The notes below the pieces were generated by a model, which saw only the letters and a program-made list of their open reading frames with translations, did no database searches and was not told the DNA's origin. Both the position numbers and the translations under genes were made by a program. From Nitrosococcus halophilus Nc 4 (GTDB lineage: Bacteria > Pseudomonadota > Gammaproteobacteria > Nitrosococcales > Nitrosococcaceae), in contig NC_013960.1 in the NCBI RefSeq assembly GCF_000024725.1, positions 4,015,428 to 4,079,427 of the forward strand: a DNA stretch of 64,000 nucleotides, read 5' to 3'. Below, in pieces: positions 19,000-29,529 of this stretch (positions are counted from its first letter, which is position 1; each line of letters opens with the position of its first letter).

Positions 19000-19076
19000 T
19001 GGTGGCTATGGGTGGATTCGAACCACCGACCTCAGCATTATGAGTGCCGCGCTCTAACCAACTGAGCTACATAGCC
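19000..19076 (-). tRNA. tRNA-Met (CAU), elongator
   Basis: 77 bases including encoded CCA. Minus strand: acceptor GGCTATG/CATAGCC, D-arm GCTC-AGTTGGTTA-GAGC, anticodon stem CGGCA/TGCTG around loop CTCATAA (anticodon CAT), T-arm GGTGG-TTCGAAT-CCACC. The paired first acceptor base and overall form match elongator rather than initiator tRNA-Met. Its 3' end faces the decayed accessory region, the side on which integrative elements usually enter. Confidence 0.95.
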
Positions 19077-19180
19077 AAAAAGCTTTAACACTTGTGATGA
19101 GAGTCCGTAACTAAAAACGGCTCCAAGATGGAAGAAAGATTTTACGTTATCTCCCAGTAAATTGTCCAGAAGGCCAGAGA

Positions 19181-20269
19181 TTATACATTGAAACGAAAGT
19201 GCATGATATCACCATCCTGAACGATGTAGTCCTTGCCCTCAAGGCGCCATTTCCCCGCTTCCTTCGCGCCCTGCTCTCCTTGGTAAGTGATAAAGTCCTC
19301 ATAGGAGACGACCTCCGCCCGAATGAAACCTTTTTCAAAGTCGGTATGGATAACTCCAGCGGCCTGGGGAGCGGTTGCGCCAATGGGAACTGTCCAGGCA
19401 CGAACTTCTTTCGGACCAGCGGTGAAAAAAGTCTGCAAGCCCAGCAGCTTGTAGCCAGCACGAATGACCCGGTTTAAACCCGGTTCTTCAATGCCAAGCT
19501 CTGCTAAAAATTCCTCTTTTTCGGTATCTTCCAGCTGGGACAACTCCGCTTCGATAGCGGCACATACGGGGACAACCTCCGCTCCCTCCTTGGCGGCTAA
19601 CGCCTCTACCTCCTGCAGCCAAGGGTTATTTTCAAAGCCATCCTCCGCCACATTAGCGATATAGAGGGTCGGCTTGGAGGTCAGTAAATGCAAAGACTGG
19701 AGACTTTTTAATTCTTCCTTGTCAAGCGCGAGGGCTCGGGCCGGTTTACCGGCATCCAGATGCTCCCCCATTTTCTCTAGCAGGTTTTTGAATGTAATGG
19801 CCTCCTTATCCGCTTTTGCCGCCCGGGTTGCGCGGGATAAGGCCTTTTCCACGGTCTCTAGGTCTGCCAGGGCCAATTCGGTGTTGATTACCTCTATATC
19901 CCCCAGGGGATTCACTTCTCCAGCCACATGAACTACATTTTGATCTTCAAAGCAGCGCACCACATGGGCGATGGCTTCCGTCTCGCGAATATGGGCCAGG
20001 AATTGATTACCGAGACCCTCCCCTTGAGAGGCGCCAGCAACCAAACCGGCGATATCCACAAACATCATGGTAGCTGGAAGCACCTGCTGAGGACCGACAA
20101 TGGCGGCGATTTTATCTAGCCTCGGATCAGGCACCGGCACGACGCCCACATTGGGATCGATAGTGCAAAAAGGGTAATTCTGCGCTTCGATACCCGCCCG
20201 GGTAAGGGCATTAAATAAGGTAGACTTACCCACATTGGGCAAGCCCACAATTCCGCATTTAAATCCCAT
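19181..20269 (-). CDS. ychF: Ribosome-associated P-loop ATPase YchF (Obg family)
   Basis: Obg-family nucleotide-binding protein that prefers ATP over GTP and binds ribosomes. 362 residues, normal length. G1 motif GLPNVGKST at 8-16; the position of the G4 motif reads NVAE instead of NKxD, the family's known ATP-preferring variant; a coiled-coil insert and a C-terminal TGS domain (about 278-360) follow. It is 13 bases downstream of pth on the same strand, the common pth-ychF pair. Confidence 0.97.
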   Translation of the reverse strand: MGFKCGIVGLPNVGKSTLFNALTRAGIEAQNYPFCTIDPNVGVVPVPDPRLDKIAAIVGPQQVLPATMMFVDIAGLVAGASQGEGLGNQFLAHIRETEAIAHVVRCFEDQNVVHVAGEVNPLGDIEVINTELALADLETVEKALSRATRAAKADKEAITFKNLLEKMGEHLDAGKPARALALDKEELKSLQSLHLLTSKPTLYIANVAEDGFENNPWLQEVEALAAKEGAEVVPVCAAIEAELSQLEDTEKEEFLAELGIEEPGLNRVIRAGYKLLGLQTFFTAGPKEVRAWTVPIGATAPQAAGVIHTDFEKGFIRAEVVSYEDFITYQGEQGAKEAGKWRLEGKDYIVQDGDIMHFRFNV

Positions 20270-20282
20270 GGATGGTTGGTTC

Positions 20283-20873
20283 CTAGATTTGGCTGTGCAG
20301 TCGGTGCATAGCTTTTTCTATGTCATCTGCCAGCACCTCGGGCAAAACCTCAAGTGCTCCGGTAATGGCTGCCTCAATGGCGCGTTGATCCGCTGCCGAG
20401 GGACGATTTAGCACGTAGTTCACCACATCCTGACCGCTCCCAGGATGGCCAATCCCTAGACGTAGCCGTAAAAAATCCCGCCGGCCCAGACAGTTGATAA
20501 TATCCCGCAGACCATTGTGCCCCCCGTGACCTCCATTGCGCTTGAGTTTGGCGCCTCCAGGGGGAAGATCCAAATCATCATGGATGATTAGCAAGTGCTC
20601 AAGAGGGAGTTGGTAGTAATTCAGAAGGGCAAGCACCGCTTGACCACTGCGGTTCATAAAAGTCGTCGGCTTGAGTAGCAGTAAATTTTGCCCGCACCAA
20701 CTGACGCGGGCAAAATCACCAAAAAACTTTGCCGCTGGCTTGAAGTCCGTATCTAATCCCTTAGCGAAAGTATCTATCCACCAGAACCCCACATTATGGC
20801 GGGTCTGAGCATATTTCGCCCCTGGATTACCTAGGCCCACCAACAACCAAGCAGTTGTGCCCACCGGGCTCAC
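20283..20873 (-). CDS. pth: Peptidyl-tRNA hydrolase
   Basis: Recycles peptidyl-tRNAs released from stalled ribosomes. I place the start at the GTG at 20871-20873, giving 196 residues (E. coli has 194) with N16, H26 (TRHNVG) and the catalytic Asp region [10 protein letters not shown]. The ATG at 20936 would add 21 basic residues lying wholly inside the end of rplY. The GTG lies 10 bases after the rplY stop. Continuous with rplY and ychF. Confidence 0.94.
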   Translation of the reverse strand: MSPVGTTAWLLVGLGNPGAKYAQTRHNVGFWWIDTFAKGLDTDFKPAAKFFGDFARVSWCGQNLLLLKPTTFMNRSGQAVLALLNYYQLPLEHLLIIHDDLDLPPGGAKLKRNGGHGGHNGLRDIINCLGRRDFLRLRLGIGHPGSGQDVVNYVLNRPSAADQRAIEAAITGALEVLPEVLADDIEKAMHRLHSQI

Positions 20874-20883
20874 TAGCGGCAGC

Positions 20884-21519
20884 CTACTCGGCGGCTTCAG
20901 CGCCACCTTCGGTTCCCGCTTCCTCTTCTTCGGCAACCCGTGGTTTATGGATGGTCACTACCGGTTGATCGTAATCCTCGCCAAGTTTCAGGGCTGGAAT
21001 CTCAACGCCCTCAGGAAGCTTTAGATCAGATAAGTGCAAAGCTTCACCTGCACCGAGATCAGTCAAATCAACTTCGATAGACTCCGGTAAGTCTTTAGCT
21101 AAGCAAGTGATTTCAACATCGTTCAACAGGCGGGCTACGACACCGCCTTCCTGCCTTACACCGCGGGCGACATCATCGCCCATAAAATGCAAGTGCACGC
21201 TTATAGACAGTTTTTGGGTAGGGCTGACCCGTTGCAAATCCAAATGGAGCACTTTGTTAGGATTCGCCGGATCCCGTTGTAAGGCCTTAAGCACAGCCTT
21301 TTCCGTCTTGCCATTGGCATGGATAGTTAAGATATGAGAGTAAAAAGCTTCATAGCCCAGGTGCTGAAAAAGCAAATTATGATCAAGAGTTAGGGAAACA
21401 GGTTCTTTCCCGGCACCATATAGAATAGCAGGTACTTTGCCGGCGCGACGCAGGCGGCGGCTCGCACCTTTACCCTGCTCACCACGAACATCGGCGTGGA
21501 GTTCAAATAGGTTTTCCAT
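20884..21519 (-). CDS. rplY: 50S ribosomal protein L25, long CTC form
   Basis: Binds 5S rRNA. 211 residues: the L25 domain (about 1-95) followed by the beta-rich TL5/CTC C-terminal domain (about 100-185) and an acidic tail ([15 protein letters not shown]). The long form is usual outside the enterobacteria. Between prs and pth on the minus strand, a standard order. Confidence 0.96.
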   Translation of the reverse strand: MENLFELHADVRGEQGKGASRRLRRAGKVPAILYGAGKEPVSLTLDHNLLFQHLGYEAFYSHILTIHANGKTEKAVLKALQRDPANPNKVLHLDLQRVSPTQKLSISVHLHFMGDDVARGVRQEGGVVARLLNDVEITCLAKDLPESIEVDLTDLGAGEALHLSDLKLPEGVEIPALKLGEDYDQPVVTIHKPRVAEEEEAGTEGGAEAAE

Positions 21520-21616
21520 TGTCTTTTAGTGTCTCCTGTCGACGAATCAAAAGCGCCCTACACGCTGCCCTCGCCTCCCCCGCGACCAAGGGTAGCGAGC
21601 AACAATGCAGGGCATC

Positions 21617-22552
21617 TTATTCCACAAATAGGGAACTGACGGACTCTTCGGCACTAATCCGATACACAGTCTCGGCCAGCATTTCAGCAATACTGAGTTG
21701 GCGAATCTTGCTACAAGCCCGGGCCTCTTCATGGAGCGGGATAGTATCCGTCACCACCAACTCATCCAACACGGACTTATTAATGTTTTCTACTGCTGGC
21801 CCGGAAAGCACCGGGTGGGTGCAGTAAGCGATGACCTTGGCGGCCCCATTGCTCTTGAGTGCTCGGGCAGCCTCACACAAAGTACCGGCGGTATCCACAA
21901 GATCATCGACCAATACGCAGGTCCGTTCCCTGACATCGCCAATAATATGCATGACCTTTGCCTCATTGGGATGGGGCCGGCGTTTGTCAATAATCGCTAG
22001 ATCTGCCTCCAAGTGCTTTGCCAGAGCCCGTGCCCTCACCACGCCCCCCACGTCAGGGGATACGACGATTAGATGGGGATATTGATGCTTCCAAATGTCA
22101 CCCAGAAGGACCGGCGAAGCATAGACGTTGTCTACCGGCAAATCAAAAAATCCCTGAATCTGATCGGAATGGAGATCCACCGTCAACACCCGGTCAGCGC
22201 CTACAACGGTAATCATATTAGCGACGACTTTGGCGCTGATAGGCACGCGGGCTGAGCGTGGCCGGCGGTCCTGGCGGGAATAACCGAAGTAGGGGATCAC
22301 CGTCGTGATTCGGGCCGCTGAAGAGCGGCGGACAGCATCCACTAGGATCAGCAATTCCATCAAGTTGTCGTTAGTCGGGGCACAAGTAGGCTGAACGATA
22401 AAAACGTCCTTGCCCCGCACATGTTCCATCAACTCCACCATCACTTCCCCATCGCTAAAGCGACTGACCAGGGCTTTGGCCAAGGGGAGATTGAGGTAGG
22501 CAGCAATGTCTTTTGCCAACTGGAGGTGAGCATTACCGCTGAGGATAATCAT
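21617..22552 (-). CDS. prs: Ribose-phosphate pyrophosphokinase
   Basis: Makes PRPP from ribose 5-phosphate and ATP for nucleotide, His and Trp synthesis. With the ATG at 22552 the protein has 311 residues and begins MIILSGNAH, as the family does. A more distal ATG at 22639 adds 29 residues (rich in Arg and Pro) without a family counterpart and is less likely. The PRPP-binding loop [12 protein letters not shown] and the [11 protein letters not shown] flexible loop are present. It follows tRNA-Gln and precedes rplY. Confidence 0.95.
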   Translation of the reverse strand: MIILSGNAHLQLAKDIAAYLNLPLAKALVSRFSDGEVMVELMEHVRGKDVFIVQPTCAPTNDNLMELLILVDAVRRSSAARITTVIPYFGYSRQDRRPRSARVPISAKVVANMITVVGADRVLTVDLHSDQIQGFFDLPVDNVYASPVLLGDIWKHQYPHLIVVSPDVGGVVRARALAKHLEADLAIIDKRRPHPNEAKVMHIIGDVRERTCVLVDDLVDTAGTLCEAARALKSNGAAKVIAYCTHPVLSGPAVENINKSVLDELVVTDTIPLHEEARACSKIRQLSIAEMLAETVYRISAEESVSSLFVE

Positions 22553-22667
22553 GCGGGAAGGAGACTCAGGCCCGGCATTGGAATCCCATGGAGGGTAAAT
22601 ACGAAATTTTCTTGCGCGCGTCAGCACCATTGCTCTCAAAGAGGAGAAAAAATGATGTTAATAAAAA

Positions 22668-22742
22668 TGGCTGGGGTGCCAGGATTCGAACCTGGGAATG
22701 CGGAGATCAAAACCCCGTGCCTTACCACTTGGCGACACCCCA
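22668..22742 (-). tRNA. tRNA-Gln (UUG)
   Basis: 75 bases with encoded CCA. Minus strand starts TGGGGTG, as tRNA-Gln does (U1). Anticodon stem CGGGG/CTCCG around the loop TTTTGAT gives anticodon TTG; T-arm CCCAG-GTTCGAAT-CCTGG. Located between ispE and prs, a conserved place in gammaproteobacteria. Confidence 0.95.
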
Positions 22743-22759
22743 AAATAGTTAAAACCATG

Positions 22760-23611
22760 CTAGCGCTGTTTACCCACTGCTTCTTCTAAACAGCCTAACA
22801 ATGGAGAATAATTACAGCCTTTGGCAACAATACCCCGCCAATGAGAAGGGGCTTGCGCCAACGCTTCTAGGGCCTTTGCCTTCTCATCAAACATTGCAAA
22901 TACACTGCTGCCTGTGCCTGTCATCCTGGCTGGGGAAAACTGCGACAGCCAGTCAAGGGTTTCAGCAACGATAGGATATCGTTGCCGCACCACAGGCTCA
23001 CACACATTTTGCCCTTCACCACTCAGGAAGCTGGATATTGTCATAGGTTTGCAGTCTCGTGTCAATTCCGGGGCCGTAAATATCTCACGGGTGGAGACCT
23101 GGACCGGTGGGGTAAAGACTAGATACCAGGGCTCGGATAACTCAAGCGGCTGTAACTGCTCGCCGACACCTTCCCCCCAGGCAGCACGACCATAGATAAA
23201 CACGGGCACATCCGCGCCTAATTCCAACCCTAATTGCGCCAATTGTGATGTGGATAACCCAGTGGCCCAAAGATGATTCAAGGCCACCAAGGTGGTCGCC
23301 GCATCGGAACTGCCGCCGCCAAGCCCACCTCCCATGGGAAGACGCTTGTGAATACGGATTTCGGCTCCCTGAGAGCAGGCCGTCCTCTGCTGCAAGAGCC
23401 GAGCAGCACGGTACACCAAATCCTGTTCCACCGACACCCCCGGCAAGGGTGATAAATGTTGGATGTTACCGTCCGGACAGAGCTGAAATTCTAGCCAATC
23501 GCAAAAATCAATCAATTGAAAAGCGGTTTGAAGGAGATGATAACCATCCCCACGACGCCCGGTGATGTGGAGAAATAAATTCAATTTGGCGGGAGCAGGC
23601 CAGGTCAGCAT
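22760..23611 (-). CDS. ispE: 4-diphosphocytidyl-2-C-methyl-D-erythritol kinase
   Basis: GHMP kinase of the MEP isoprenoid pathway. From the ATG at 23611 the protein has 283 residues and begins WPAPAKLNLFLHITGRR, matching the family start; the ATG at 23641 would overlap lolB by 23 bases and add ten unmatched residues. The glycine-rich ATP loop PMGGGLGGGSSDAA is intact. It lies 7 bases after lolB, in the lolB-ispE-(tRNA-Gln)-prs order. Confidence 0.95.
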   Translation of the reverse strand: MLTWPAPAKLNLFLHITGRRGDGYHLLQTAFQLIDFCDWLEFQLCPDGNIQHLSPLPGVSVEQDLVYRAARLLQQRTACSQGAEIRIHKRLPMGGGLGGGSSDAATTLVALNHLWATGLSTSQLAQLGLELGADVPVFIYGRAAWGEGVGEQLQPLELSEPWYLVFTPPVQVSTREIFTAPELTRDCKPMTISSFLSGEGQNVCEPVVRQRYPIVAETLDWLSQFSPARMTGTGSSVFAMFDEKAKALEALAQAPSHWRGIVAKGCNYSPLLGCLEEAVGKQR

Positions 23612-23618
23612 ACAATGT

Positions 23619-24227
23619 TCACACCAAATGCCAACGATCAATGACTAGACGTAGCCGAAGTTTCGGATTGTCTAGAAATACCTTACCAGGGAGCTGGTAA
23701 TTCTCAACTGACTGATAACCTAGATAGCGGATCTGCCAGCCCCCTTGAGACAGAGAATGCAGGCGCCCAAAAGAATCGAGGGACCGACTGGCCACGGGCA
23801 AATTTGGCGCCGGCAAACCCAATAGCCAATAGCGCAGGCCACTCACAGGCAACGACCATCCTAACCGAATTCCAAGGAGCTCTTCAGCCGAGGCTGCCGT
23901 TATCGGGGCCTCCTTAGGTACCCGGAGGGTCACCCTTTCCGAGTTTCCCTGGAGCTCGACACTCCCCTGCCCGAGGGGAGAAATCCATAAAATTTCAAAT
24001 TTCTCGTCCTTTTGTACCCAACGCAGGGTACCCGTCCATGCCTCGTGGATGGCATCAATGGCTAAGCGCCCCTTCAGTTTCCACCCACCAAGCTTTTGCA
24101 AAGCAAGTCGGCGCTCTTGCCAAGTAAGCTCAGGATCAAAAGAAGGAGGAGGTTGACGAAGCGGCATACAGCCCGCAAGAAGTGCAAGCATCAGCACTCC
24201 AATGAGTGAAACCTTGCCCTGGCTCAT
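23619..24227 (-). CDS. lolB: Outer-membrane lipoprotein receptor LolB
   Basis: Receives lipoproteins from periplasmic LolA and inserts them in the outer membrane. 202 residues with a signal peptide and lipobox LLAGC (C20, +2 Met so outer-membrane directed). The beta-rich body matches the LolB family (WQERRLAL, WKLKGRLAI, PLGQGSVEL, YWLLGLPAP). Its start overlaps the stop of the TPR lipoprotein gene by four bases, so the two are probably coupled. Confidence 0.94.
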   Translation of the reverse strand: MSQGKVSLIGVLMLALLAGCMPLRQPPPSFDPELTWQERRLALQKLGGWKLKGRLAIDAIHEAWTGTLRWVQKDEKFEILWISPLGQGSVELQGNSERVTLRVPKEAPITAASAEELLGIRLGWSLPVSGLRYWLLGLPAPNLPVASRSLDSFGRLHSLSQGGWQIRYLGYQSVENYQLPGKVFLDNPKLRLRLVIDRWHLV

Positions 24228-25960
24228 TCCTGAAAGCGCTGCATAACTTCCAGGAGCACTTTACTGCCTTGGTTCGTTTTCAAAGAATGACGCCAGACCT
24301 GGCGAGCACCCGTCTTATCCCCCTTTATCCACAACACCTCTCCCAAATGGGCAGCAATCTCGGGGTCCTTACGAAGCTCTATCGCTTCACGCAAGTATTT
24401 TTCCGCCTCATCGTAATTCCCCAAGCGATAATGCACCCAGCCCATACTGTCCAGGATAAAAGCATTGTTGGGTTGTAGTTCCATTGCCCTGGAAATATAG
24501 TGCAAAGCTTCCTCAAGACGCTCAGTTCGATCCGCAAGCGTATAGCCGAGCGCATTAAGCGCCTCGGCATTATTGGGATCCAGCTCTAGAATCAGTTGCA
24601 AATCCTGTTCAAGAATATCCAGCCGGCCGAGGTTTTCCGCCACCAGAGCGCGAGCATAGAGCAGGTTGGTGTCCTCCGGCCGCTCTTGCAGCGCGTCATC
24701 ATAATGGGTCATCGCCTCCCCATAGCGCTCGGCATTGACCAGGATCTCTCCTTCTGCAAGCTGAAAGCGTGCGGCCTGCTCAGGAAATTTTTTGCTTAAT
24801 AATTGCAAGCGCTGGCGTGCAGCTTGCATATTGCCCTGCCGTGCTATCACTACCGCTTGGCGGACCTGGGCATCCACCACCAGCCCACCTCTGGTAATTG
24901 AGCCGTACCACTTAATGGCCCTCTGGGGATCGCCCTGTAATTCAGCCAACCGTCCCAAGTAAAAGCGGGCTTGCGCGGCACTCTCACCTATTTGGAGTAA
25001 CCGCTGAAAGTAATTTTTCGCCCGTTCATACTCCAACTGTTCCATAGCTAAAAGGCCCTGGGCTATCAAGACGTCCGGGCTCTCGGGCTGCTCCTGTTCT
25101 AGCTCCCTGAACAGGGCCTGAGCTTTAGCCGACCGATTGGCTTCCATCAGTATTTGGCCATAGGCTAAGCGTAGGGGAAAGCTTGCTTCTCCCTTCTCAA
25201 TGACGGTTTCCAATGATTCCAGGGCCACATCCTCCTTGCCCTGCTGCTGGAGAATTCGACTCCGCATGATGAGAGGCCTATCTGCCTCCGGGCGTTGGGC
25301 AATCACCTGCTCTACGGTGCCCAGGGCAATATCCAGTTGATTTAGCTGCAAAGCCAGATAGGCGTAACCATAGAGGGCATCTGGATCGCGAGCTTGAAAG
25401 GCTGAAAGATTGCCCATTAAGGTTAACGCCGTTTCTGGGTCCGCACTCCCCGCTAGCATGGTCGCCACTTTCAAAAAAATTTGCTCCCTTACTTCCGGGC
25501 TCAAGAGAATTAAATGCTCTAGGTGGTTTTCAACCTCATCGTATCGTTGCAACCCAAGGAGCAAGGAGGTCAAAGCCTGGCGAGCATCCCTATTGCCCGG
25601 ATCCGTCTCCACCCATAACCTAGCCGCCCGGGTGGCATAGTGGATCTCCCGGGCAAAGAGGGCGATACGGGTTGCCCGTTCAGCCAAGCGGGGATCGCGG
25701 GTATCCTCCGCCGCCTGCAGGTAGTTTCTCATGGCATAACCGATTTGACCGCGCTGGCCTGCAATTTCAGCGGAAAGCAATTGATAGAGCAACTCAGAAC
25801 TCAGCTCAACAGAGGGGTACCTTTTTTCAGGCACCGCCATTTCTGCCGGCAGTCCTGTGCTATTCTCTATGGCTACTGGGCGTGCCTCCGGGGTAGCACA
25901 GCCTACTACAAGCAGGAGCAACATCAACCCAATAACTAATCGGTAAGGAGCTTGCTTCAT
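24224..25960 (-). CDS. TPR-repeat lipoprotein, upstream of lolB
   Basis: 578 residues. Signal peptide with lipobox VVGC (C21), then a long array of tetratricopeptide-type helical pairs to the C-terminus, clearest at about 415-560 (ALQERPEDTNLLYARALVAE, ALNALGYTLADRTERLEEAL, ILDSMGWVHYRLGNYDEAEKYL). Genes like this stand before lolB in many Chromatiales and pseudomonads and are usually listed only as TPR proteins; it may scaffold envelope complexes (inference). Coupled to lolB by an ATGA overlap. Confidence 0.85.
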   Translation of the reverse strand: MKQAPYRLVIGLMLLLLVVGCATPEARPVAIENSTGLPAEMAVPEKRYPSVELSSELLYQLLSAEIAGQRGQIGYAMRNYLQAAEDTRDPRLAERATRIALFAREIHYATRAARLWVETDPGNRDARQALTSLLLGLQRYDEVENHLEHLILLSPEVREQIFLKVATMLAGSADPETALTLMGNLSAFQARDPDALYGYAYLALQLNQLDIALGTVEQVIAQRPEADRPLIMRSRILQQQGKEDVALESLETVIEKGEASFPLRLAYGQILMEANRSAKAQALFRELEQEQPESPDVLIAQGLLAMEQLEYERAKNYFQRLLQIGESAAQARFYLGRLAELQGDPQRAIKWYGSITRGGLVVDAQVRQAVVIARQGNMQAARQRLQLLSKKFPEQAARFQLAEGEILVNAERYGEAMTHYDDALQERPEDTNLLYARALVAENLGRLDILEQDLQLILELDPNNAEALNALGYTLADRTERLEEALHYISRAMELQPNNAFILDSMGWVHYRLGNYDEAEKYLREAIELRKDPEIAAHLGEVLWIKGDKTGARQVWRHSLKTNQGSKVLLEVMQRFQE

Positions 25961-26226
25961 CTATATCTCCATCACTCCTGGAAACTATATTCCATAGATG
26001 CGAATAATGCGCTTCATTTTTGGTAGTATATAGGATTAACTTGCATAATATTTTCGCATACTTAATCTTAAGGTCCCCTATGAGAATGCGATTAAACTTA
26101 TTTAAAGTGAGAGTCCCGGCGCGTACCCTGGTTCCAGGCGAAGGACGATTTCGAACCTAAATGAGAATACGCGCTCTGTTAAGATTAACCCAATACCAGA
26201 ACTAAACAGCGCTTCTTCTTATTCCT

Positions 26227-27489
26227 ATGCAATTGCTTGCCTTTGGTGTCAACCATAAAACTGCACCGGTAGCCATCCGAGAACAGATCACGTTTACGCC
26301 AGAACATCTACCCTCAGCGCTGACGGAACTAGTGGGCTACAGTGGTGCCAAAGAAGCGGCCATTCTATCTACCTGCAACCGGACTGAGCTTTACTGCGGC
26401 TGTGTACCGGGGCAGCAGGAGGCCATTATTGAATGGTTACATCAATATCATCACATGCAGCCCAAGACCCTTGAGACCTGTCTCTATACCCATCCCGATC
26501 ACTTGGCGGTACGCCACTTGCTTCGGGTTGCCAGCGGCCTGGATTCCATGGTCCTTGGGGAACCCCAAATCTTAGGCCAAATTAAGGCGGCTTATAGCTA
26601 TGCCTTGGAAGCAGGAACCCTTGGCCGCGTCCTGGGACGTTTATTTCAACACACCTTTTATGTAGCCAAACAGGTTCGCACCGACACAGCAATTAGCACC
26701 AGTCCCATCTCGGTGGCTTTTGCCGCAGTCAGTTTAGCAAAACAAATTTTTGGCGACCTGGGTTCCACCACCGCTTTTCTTATTGGGGCGGGGGAGACTA
26801 TTGAGTTGGCAGCGCGCCATCTGTTTACGAATGGGGTGGGCCATATCATCGTAGCCAACCGGAATCTTGAAAAAGCCTATCAGTTGGCTAGCCAATTCAA
26901 CGGCTATGCTATTCCCCTTGCGGAGATACCGAAGCACCTAGCGGAGGCGGATATCGTTATCTCCTCCACTGGGAGCCAGTTGCCTATTCTGGGTAAAGGT
27001 GCTGTGGAACGAGCTTTGCGGGTCCGCAAGCATCGCCCTATTTTTATGGTGGATATTGCCGTCCCTCGGGATATCGAGCCTGAAGTAGGAGAGTTGCAGG
27101 ACATCTACCTCTACAACGTAGACGATTTGCAAGAGGTCGTCCAAGAAAACCTCCGCTCTCGCCAGGCAGCGGCGCTACAGGCCGAGGAAATTATTGACAC
27201 CCAGGTGGAGCATTTCATGGAATGGGTGCGAGCCCAAGATGCTGTACCGGTCATCTGCGCTGTCCGTGAGGAAGCCGATCAACTGCGCCAAGAGGCCTTA
27301 GAAAAGGCCCGCCGCCGCTTGGCCCAAGGTCATGACCCTAACGAAGTATTAACCATGCTGGCCCATAACTTGACGAACAAGTTATTACATGCGCCCAGTA
27401 GGCAACTACGGAGCCTGGGTGCGGCAGGCGATGAGTTGGCGTTACAAACCGCACTTAAAATTTTCGATGTTAATCATTTTAAAGCTTAA
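26227..27489 (+). CDS. hemA: Glutamyl-tRNA reductase
   Basis: First committed step of tetrapyrrole synthesis by the C5 route: reduces glutamyl-tRNA to glutamate-1-semialdehyde. 420 residues. Catalytic C50 in STCNRTELY, the [14 protein letters not shown] region, the NADPH-binding [13 protein letters not shown] and the dimerisation helix at the C-terminus are all present. It starts a plus-strand run hemA-prfA and is divergent from the TPR lipoprotein gene; the 266 bases between hold both promoters, but I cannot fix the boxes. Confidence 0.97.
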   Translation: MQLLAFGVNHKTAPVAIREQITFTPEHLPSALTELVGYSGAKEAAILSTCNRTELYCGCVPGQQEAIIEWLHQYHHMQPKTLETCLYTHPDHLAVRHLLRVASGLDSMVLGEPQILGQIKAAYSYALEAGTLGRVLGRLFQHTFYVAKQVRTDTAISTSPISVAFAAVSLAKQIFGDLGSTTAFLIGAGETIELAARHLFTNGVGHIIVANRNLEKAYQLASQFNGYAIPLAEIPKHLAEADIVISSTGSQLPILGKGAVERALRVRKHRPIFMVDIAVPRDIEPEVGELQDIYLYNVDDLQEVVQENLRSRQAAALQAEEIIDTQVEHFMEWVRAQDAVPVICAVREEADQLRQEALEKARRRLAQGHDPNEVLTMLAHNLTNKLLHAPSRQLRSLGAAGDELALQTALKIFDVNHFKA

Positions 27490-27501
27490 AGAGATCTGTC
27501 C

Positions 27502-28593
27502 ATGAAGGACTCTATTCGGAGTAAGCTAGAAAACTTGGCTGAGCGACAGCAAGAGCTAGCTGCCCTATTAGCTGAGCCGGAGATAGCTAACGATCAAAAG
27601 CAATTTCGCGAATTTTCCCAGGAATATGCCCAACTAGAGCCGGTCATTGGCTGTTTTCGAGACTTTGAAGAGACTCAAAACGCCCTTAACGAAGCTAAAG
27701 CACTGCTCAAGGATCAGGATCCAGAACTTCGGACCCTTGCCCAGGAAGAGGTGGCCGAAGCAGAGAGGAAACTTGAACAACTCGACCAAGAACTGCAAAC
27801 CCTTCTGCTACCTTCTGACCCCAATGATAAACGTAATATTTTCTTAGAAATTCGTGCGGGCATTGGCGGCGATGAGGCCGCGTTGTTCGCTAGTGACCTC
27901 TTGCGTATGTATTTGCGCTACGCCGAACAGCGGGGCTGGCGGAAAGAGATCATCAGTGATAGCCCTGGAGAATATGGAGGGCATAAGGAAGTGATTATAC
28001 GAATCGTGGGCGAGGGCGCTTATTCGCGTTTAAAGTTTGAATCTGGCGGCCACCGTGTCCAACGGGTCCCCCAAACCGAATCCCAAGGGCGGATTCATAC
28101 CTCCGCTTGCACCGTTGCCATTATGCCTGAGGCTGAGGAAATTGATGACATTGACATTAATCTCTCGGATCTGCGCATTGATACTTTTCGTGCTTCCGGG
28201 GCAGGCGGACAGCATGTCAACAAAACCGACTCGGCCATTCGGATCACCCACCTTCCTACCGGGATCGTCGTAGAATGTCAGGACGAACGTTCCCAGCATA
28301 AGAACCGCGTCCGGGCAATGTCACTACTGCGGGCTAAGCTAAAATCGAAGGAGGAAACCAAATTAGCGGCCGAAGAAGCCGCAACCCGACGCAGCCTTGT
28401 AGGCAGCGGAGACCGATCGGAGCGAATTCGCACTTATAATTTTCCCCAGGGGCGGGTCACTGACCACCGGATCAATCTAACCCTCTATAAGCTTGATGAA
28501 ATTTTAGAAGGCCATCTCAATGCGGTGATTGATCCATTGATTGCAGAATACCAAGCCGATCAATTGGCGGCGTTAGGTGATGAATACAGATAG
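27502..28593 (+). CDS. prfA: Peptide chain release factor 1
   Basis: Terminates translation at UAA and UAG. 363 residues. The codon-recognising PxT motif is PQT at 190-192 and the catalytic GGQ is at 235-237 ([13 protein letters not shown]). It begins 12 bases after hemA. In many gammaproteobacteria prmC, whose product methylates the GGQ glutamine, follows at once; here it does not, and minC comes next after 161 bases. Confidence 0.97.
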   Translation: MKDSIRSKLENLAERQQELAALLAEPEIANDQKQFREFSQEYAQLEPVIGCFRDFEETQNALNEAKALLKDQDPELRTLAQEEVAEAERKLEQLDQELQTLLLPSDPNDKRNIFLEIRAGIGGDEAALFASDLLRMYLRYAEQRGWRKEIISDSPGEYGGHKEVIIRIVGEGAYSRLKFESGGHRVQRVPQTESQGRIHTSACTVAIMPEAEEIDDIDINLSDLRIDTFRASGAGGQHVNKTDSAIRITHLPTGIVVECQDERSQHKNRVRAMSLLRAKLKSKEETKLAAEEAATRRSLVGSGDRSERIRTYNFPQGRVTDHRINLTLYKLDEILEGHLNAVIDPLIAEYQADQLAALGDEYR

Positions 28594-28754
28594 GGAGCAG
28601 GAAGCCTTGGGAAACAGGAGATGGGAATTCCGCTTTTCCCCTTGCGTTTCAGCATCCACGCCTGTATAAAAAGTGCTTCTCTCAAAATTTATTTTTTATC
28701 AGTCCGGTAATTTCAAATGCAGAGCTAGCAGCTCTTACCTGCAATTACCGCTTT

Positions 28755-29492
28755 ATGTCATCCATGGTCTCTGATCCAAAGCGTGCTTTTGAACTTAAAG
28801 GTGAGCTATGTACCCTAAGCGTACTGCGATTGCAGGATACGGACATGGGGCGAATAACCCGTGAGCTTGCGGCCAAAGTCAAAATTGCCCCCGGCTTCTT
28901 TTCCAATACCCCCATTATCATTGACCTTAAGGACTTGAATAGCAGCGAGGCCCTGCTTGATTTTACTGGGCTCAAGATCACGCTCATTAAACATGGACTA
29001 GTGCCCATAGGGGTGCGTAATGCCGAGGCAAAGGAACAAGAAGCGGCAATCCAAGCAGGGCTGGCTTTACTTAGGAACGATCCTGCTGAATACTCCTCAT
29101 TTGGAAATGCTGATAATTCTAGGCCTCAGCGCCGCCAATGGGATCCTGAACCGCCGCCCCCTCCCCGCAAAAGCCTGATGATCACCCGGCCCGTTCGCTC
29201 AGGCCAGCAAATCTACGCCCGGGAATGTGATCTTGTGGTGCTAGCCCAGTCTAGCCCTGGCTCAGAGCTGCTCGCAGACGGTAACATTCATGTTTACGGC
29301 CCCTTACGAGGGCGTGCACTGGCAGGAGTCCATGGAGATACGGAGGTGCGGATCTTTTGTCAAAGTTTGGAAGCGGAATTGATTGCTATCGCAGGCAATT
29401 ACAAACTAATCGACGATGCAGAAACGTCACTCAAGGGTCGTCCTGTGCAAATTTATTTGCAGGAGGATCACCTAATGATTTCACCCCTATAA
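28755..29492 (+). CDS. minC: Septum-site inhibitor MinC
   Basis: Inhibits FtsZ ring formation away from midcell, with MinD. 245 residues: N-terminal FtsZ-inhibiting domain (about 1-110), a Pro/Arg-rich linker (about 118-140, with PEPPPPPRKS) and a C-terminal beta-helix (about 145-245) carrying the MinD-binding G-R-A-LAGVHG segment. First of minCDE. Confidence 0.95.
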   Translation: MSSMVSDPKRAFELKGELCTLSVLRLQDTDMGRITRELAAKVKIAPGFFSNTPIIIDLKDLNSSEALLDFTGLKITLIKHGLVPIGVRNAEAKEQEAAIQAGLALLRNDPAEYSSFGNADNSRPQRRQWDPEPPPPPRKSLMITRPVRSGQQIYARECDLVVLAQSSPGSELLADGNIHVYGPLRGRALAGVHGDTEVRIFCQSLEAELIAIAGNYKLIDDAETSLKGRPVQIYLQEDHLMISPL

Positions 29493-29529
29493 TGAAAAAC
29501 GCGGATCCACAGGCGAGGGAGGATCGAAC

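Noticed and set aside
23249..23257. Exact DnaA box (TGTGGATAA), with another at 24325-24333 (TTATCCACA)
   Set aside because: Both lie inside ispE and the TPR lipoprotein gene, 1 kb apart, without AT-rich repeats. Not an origin; the origin is expected beyond rpmH.
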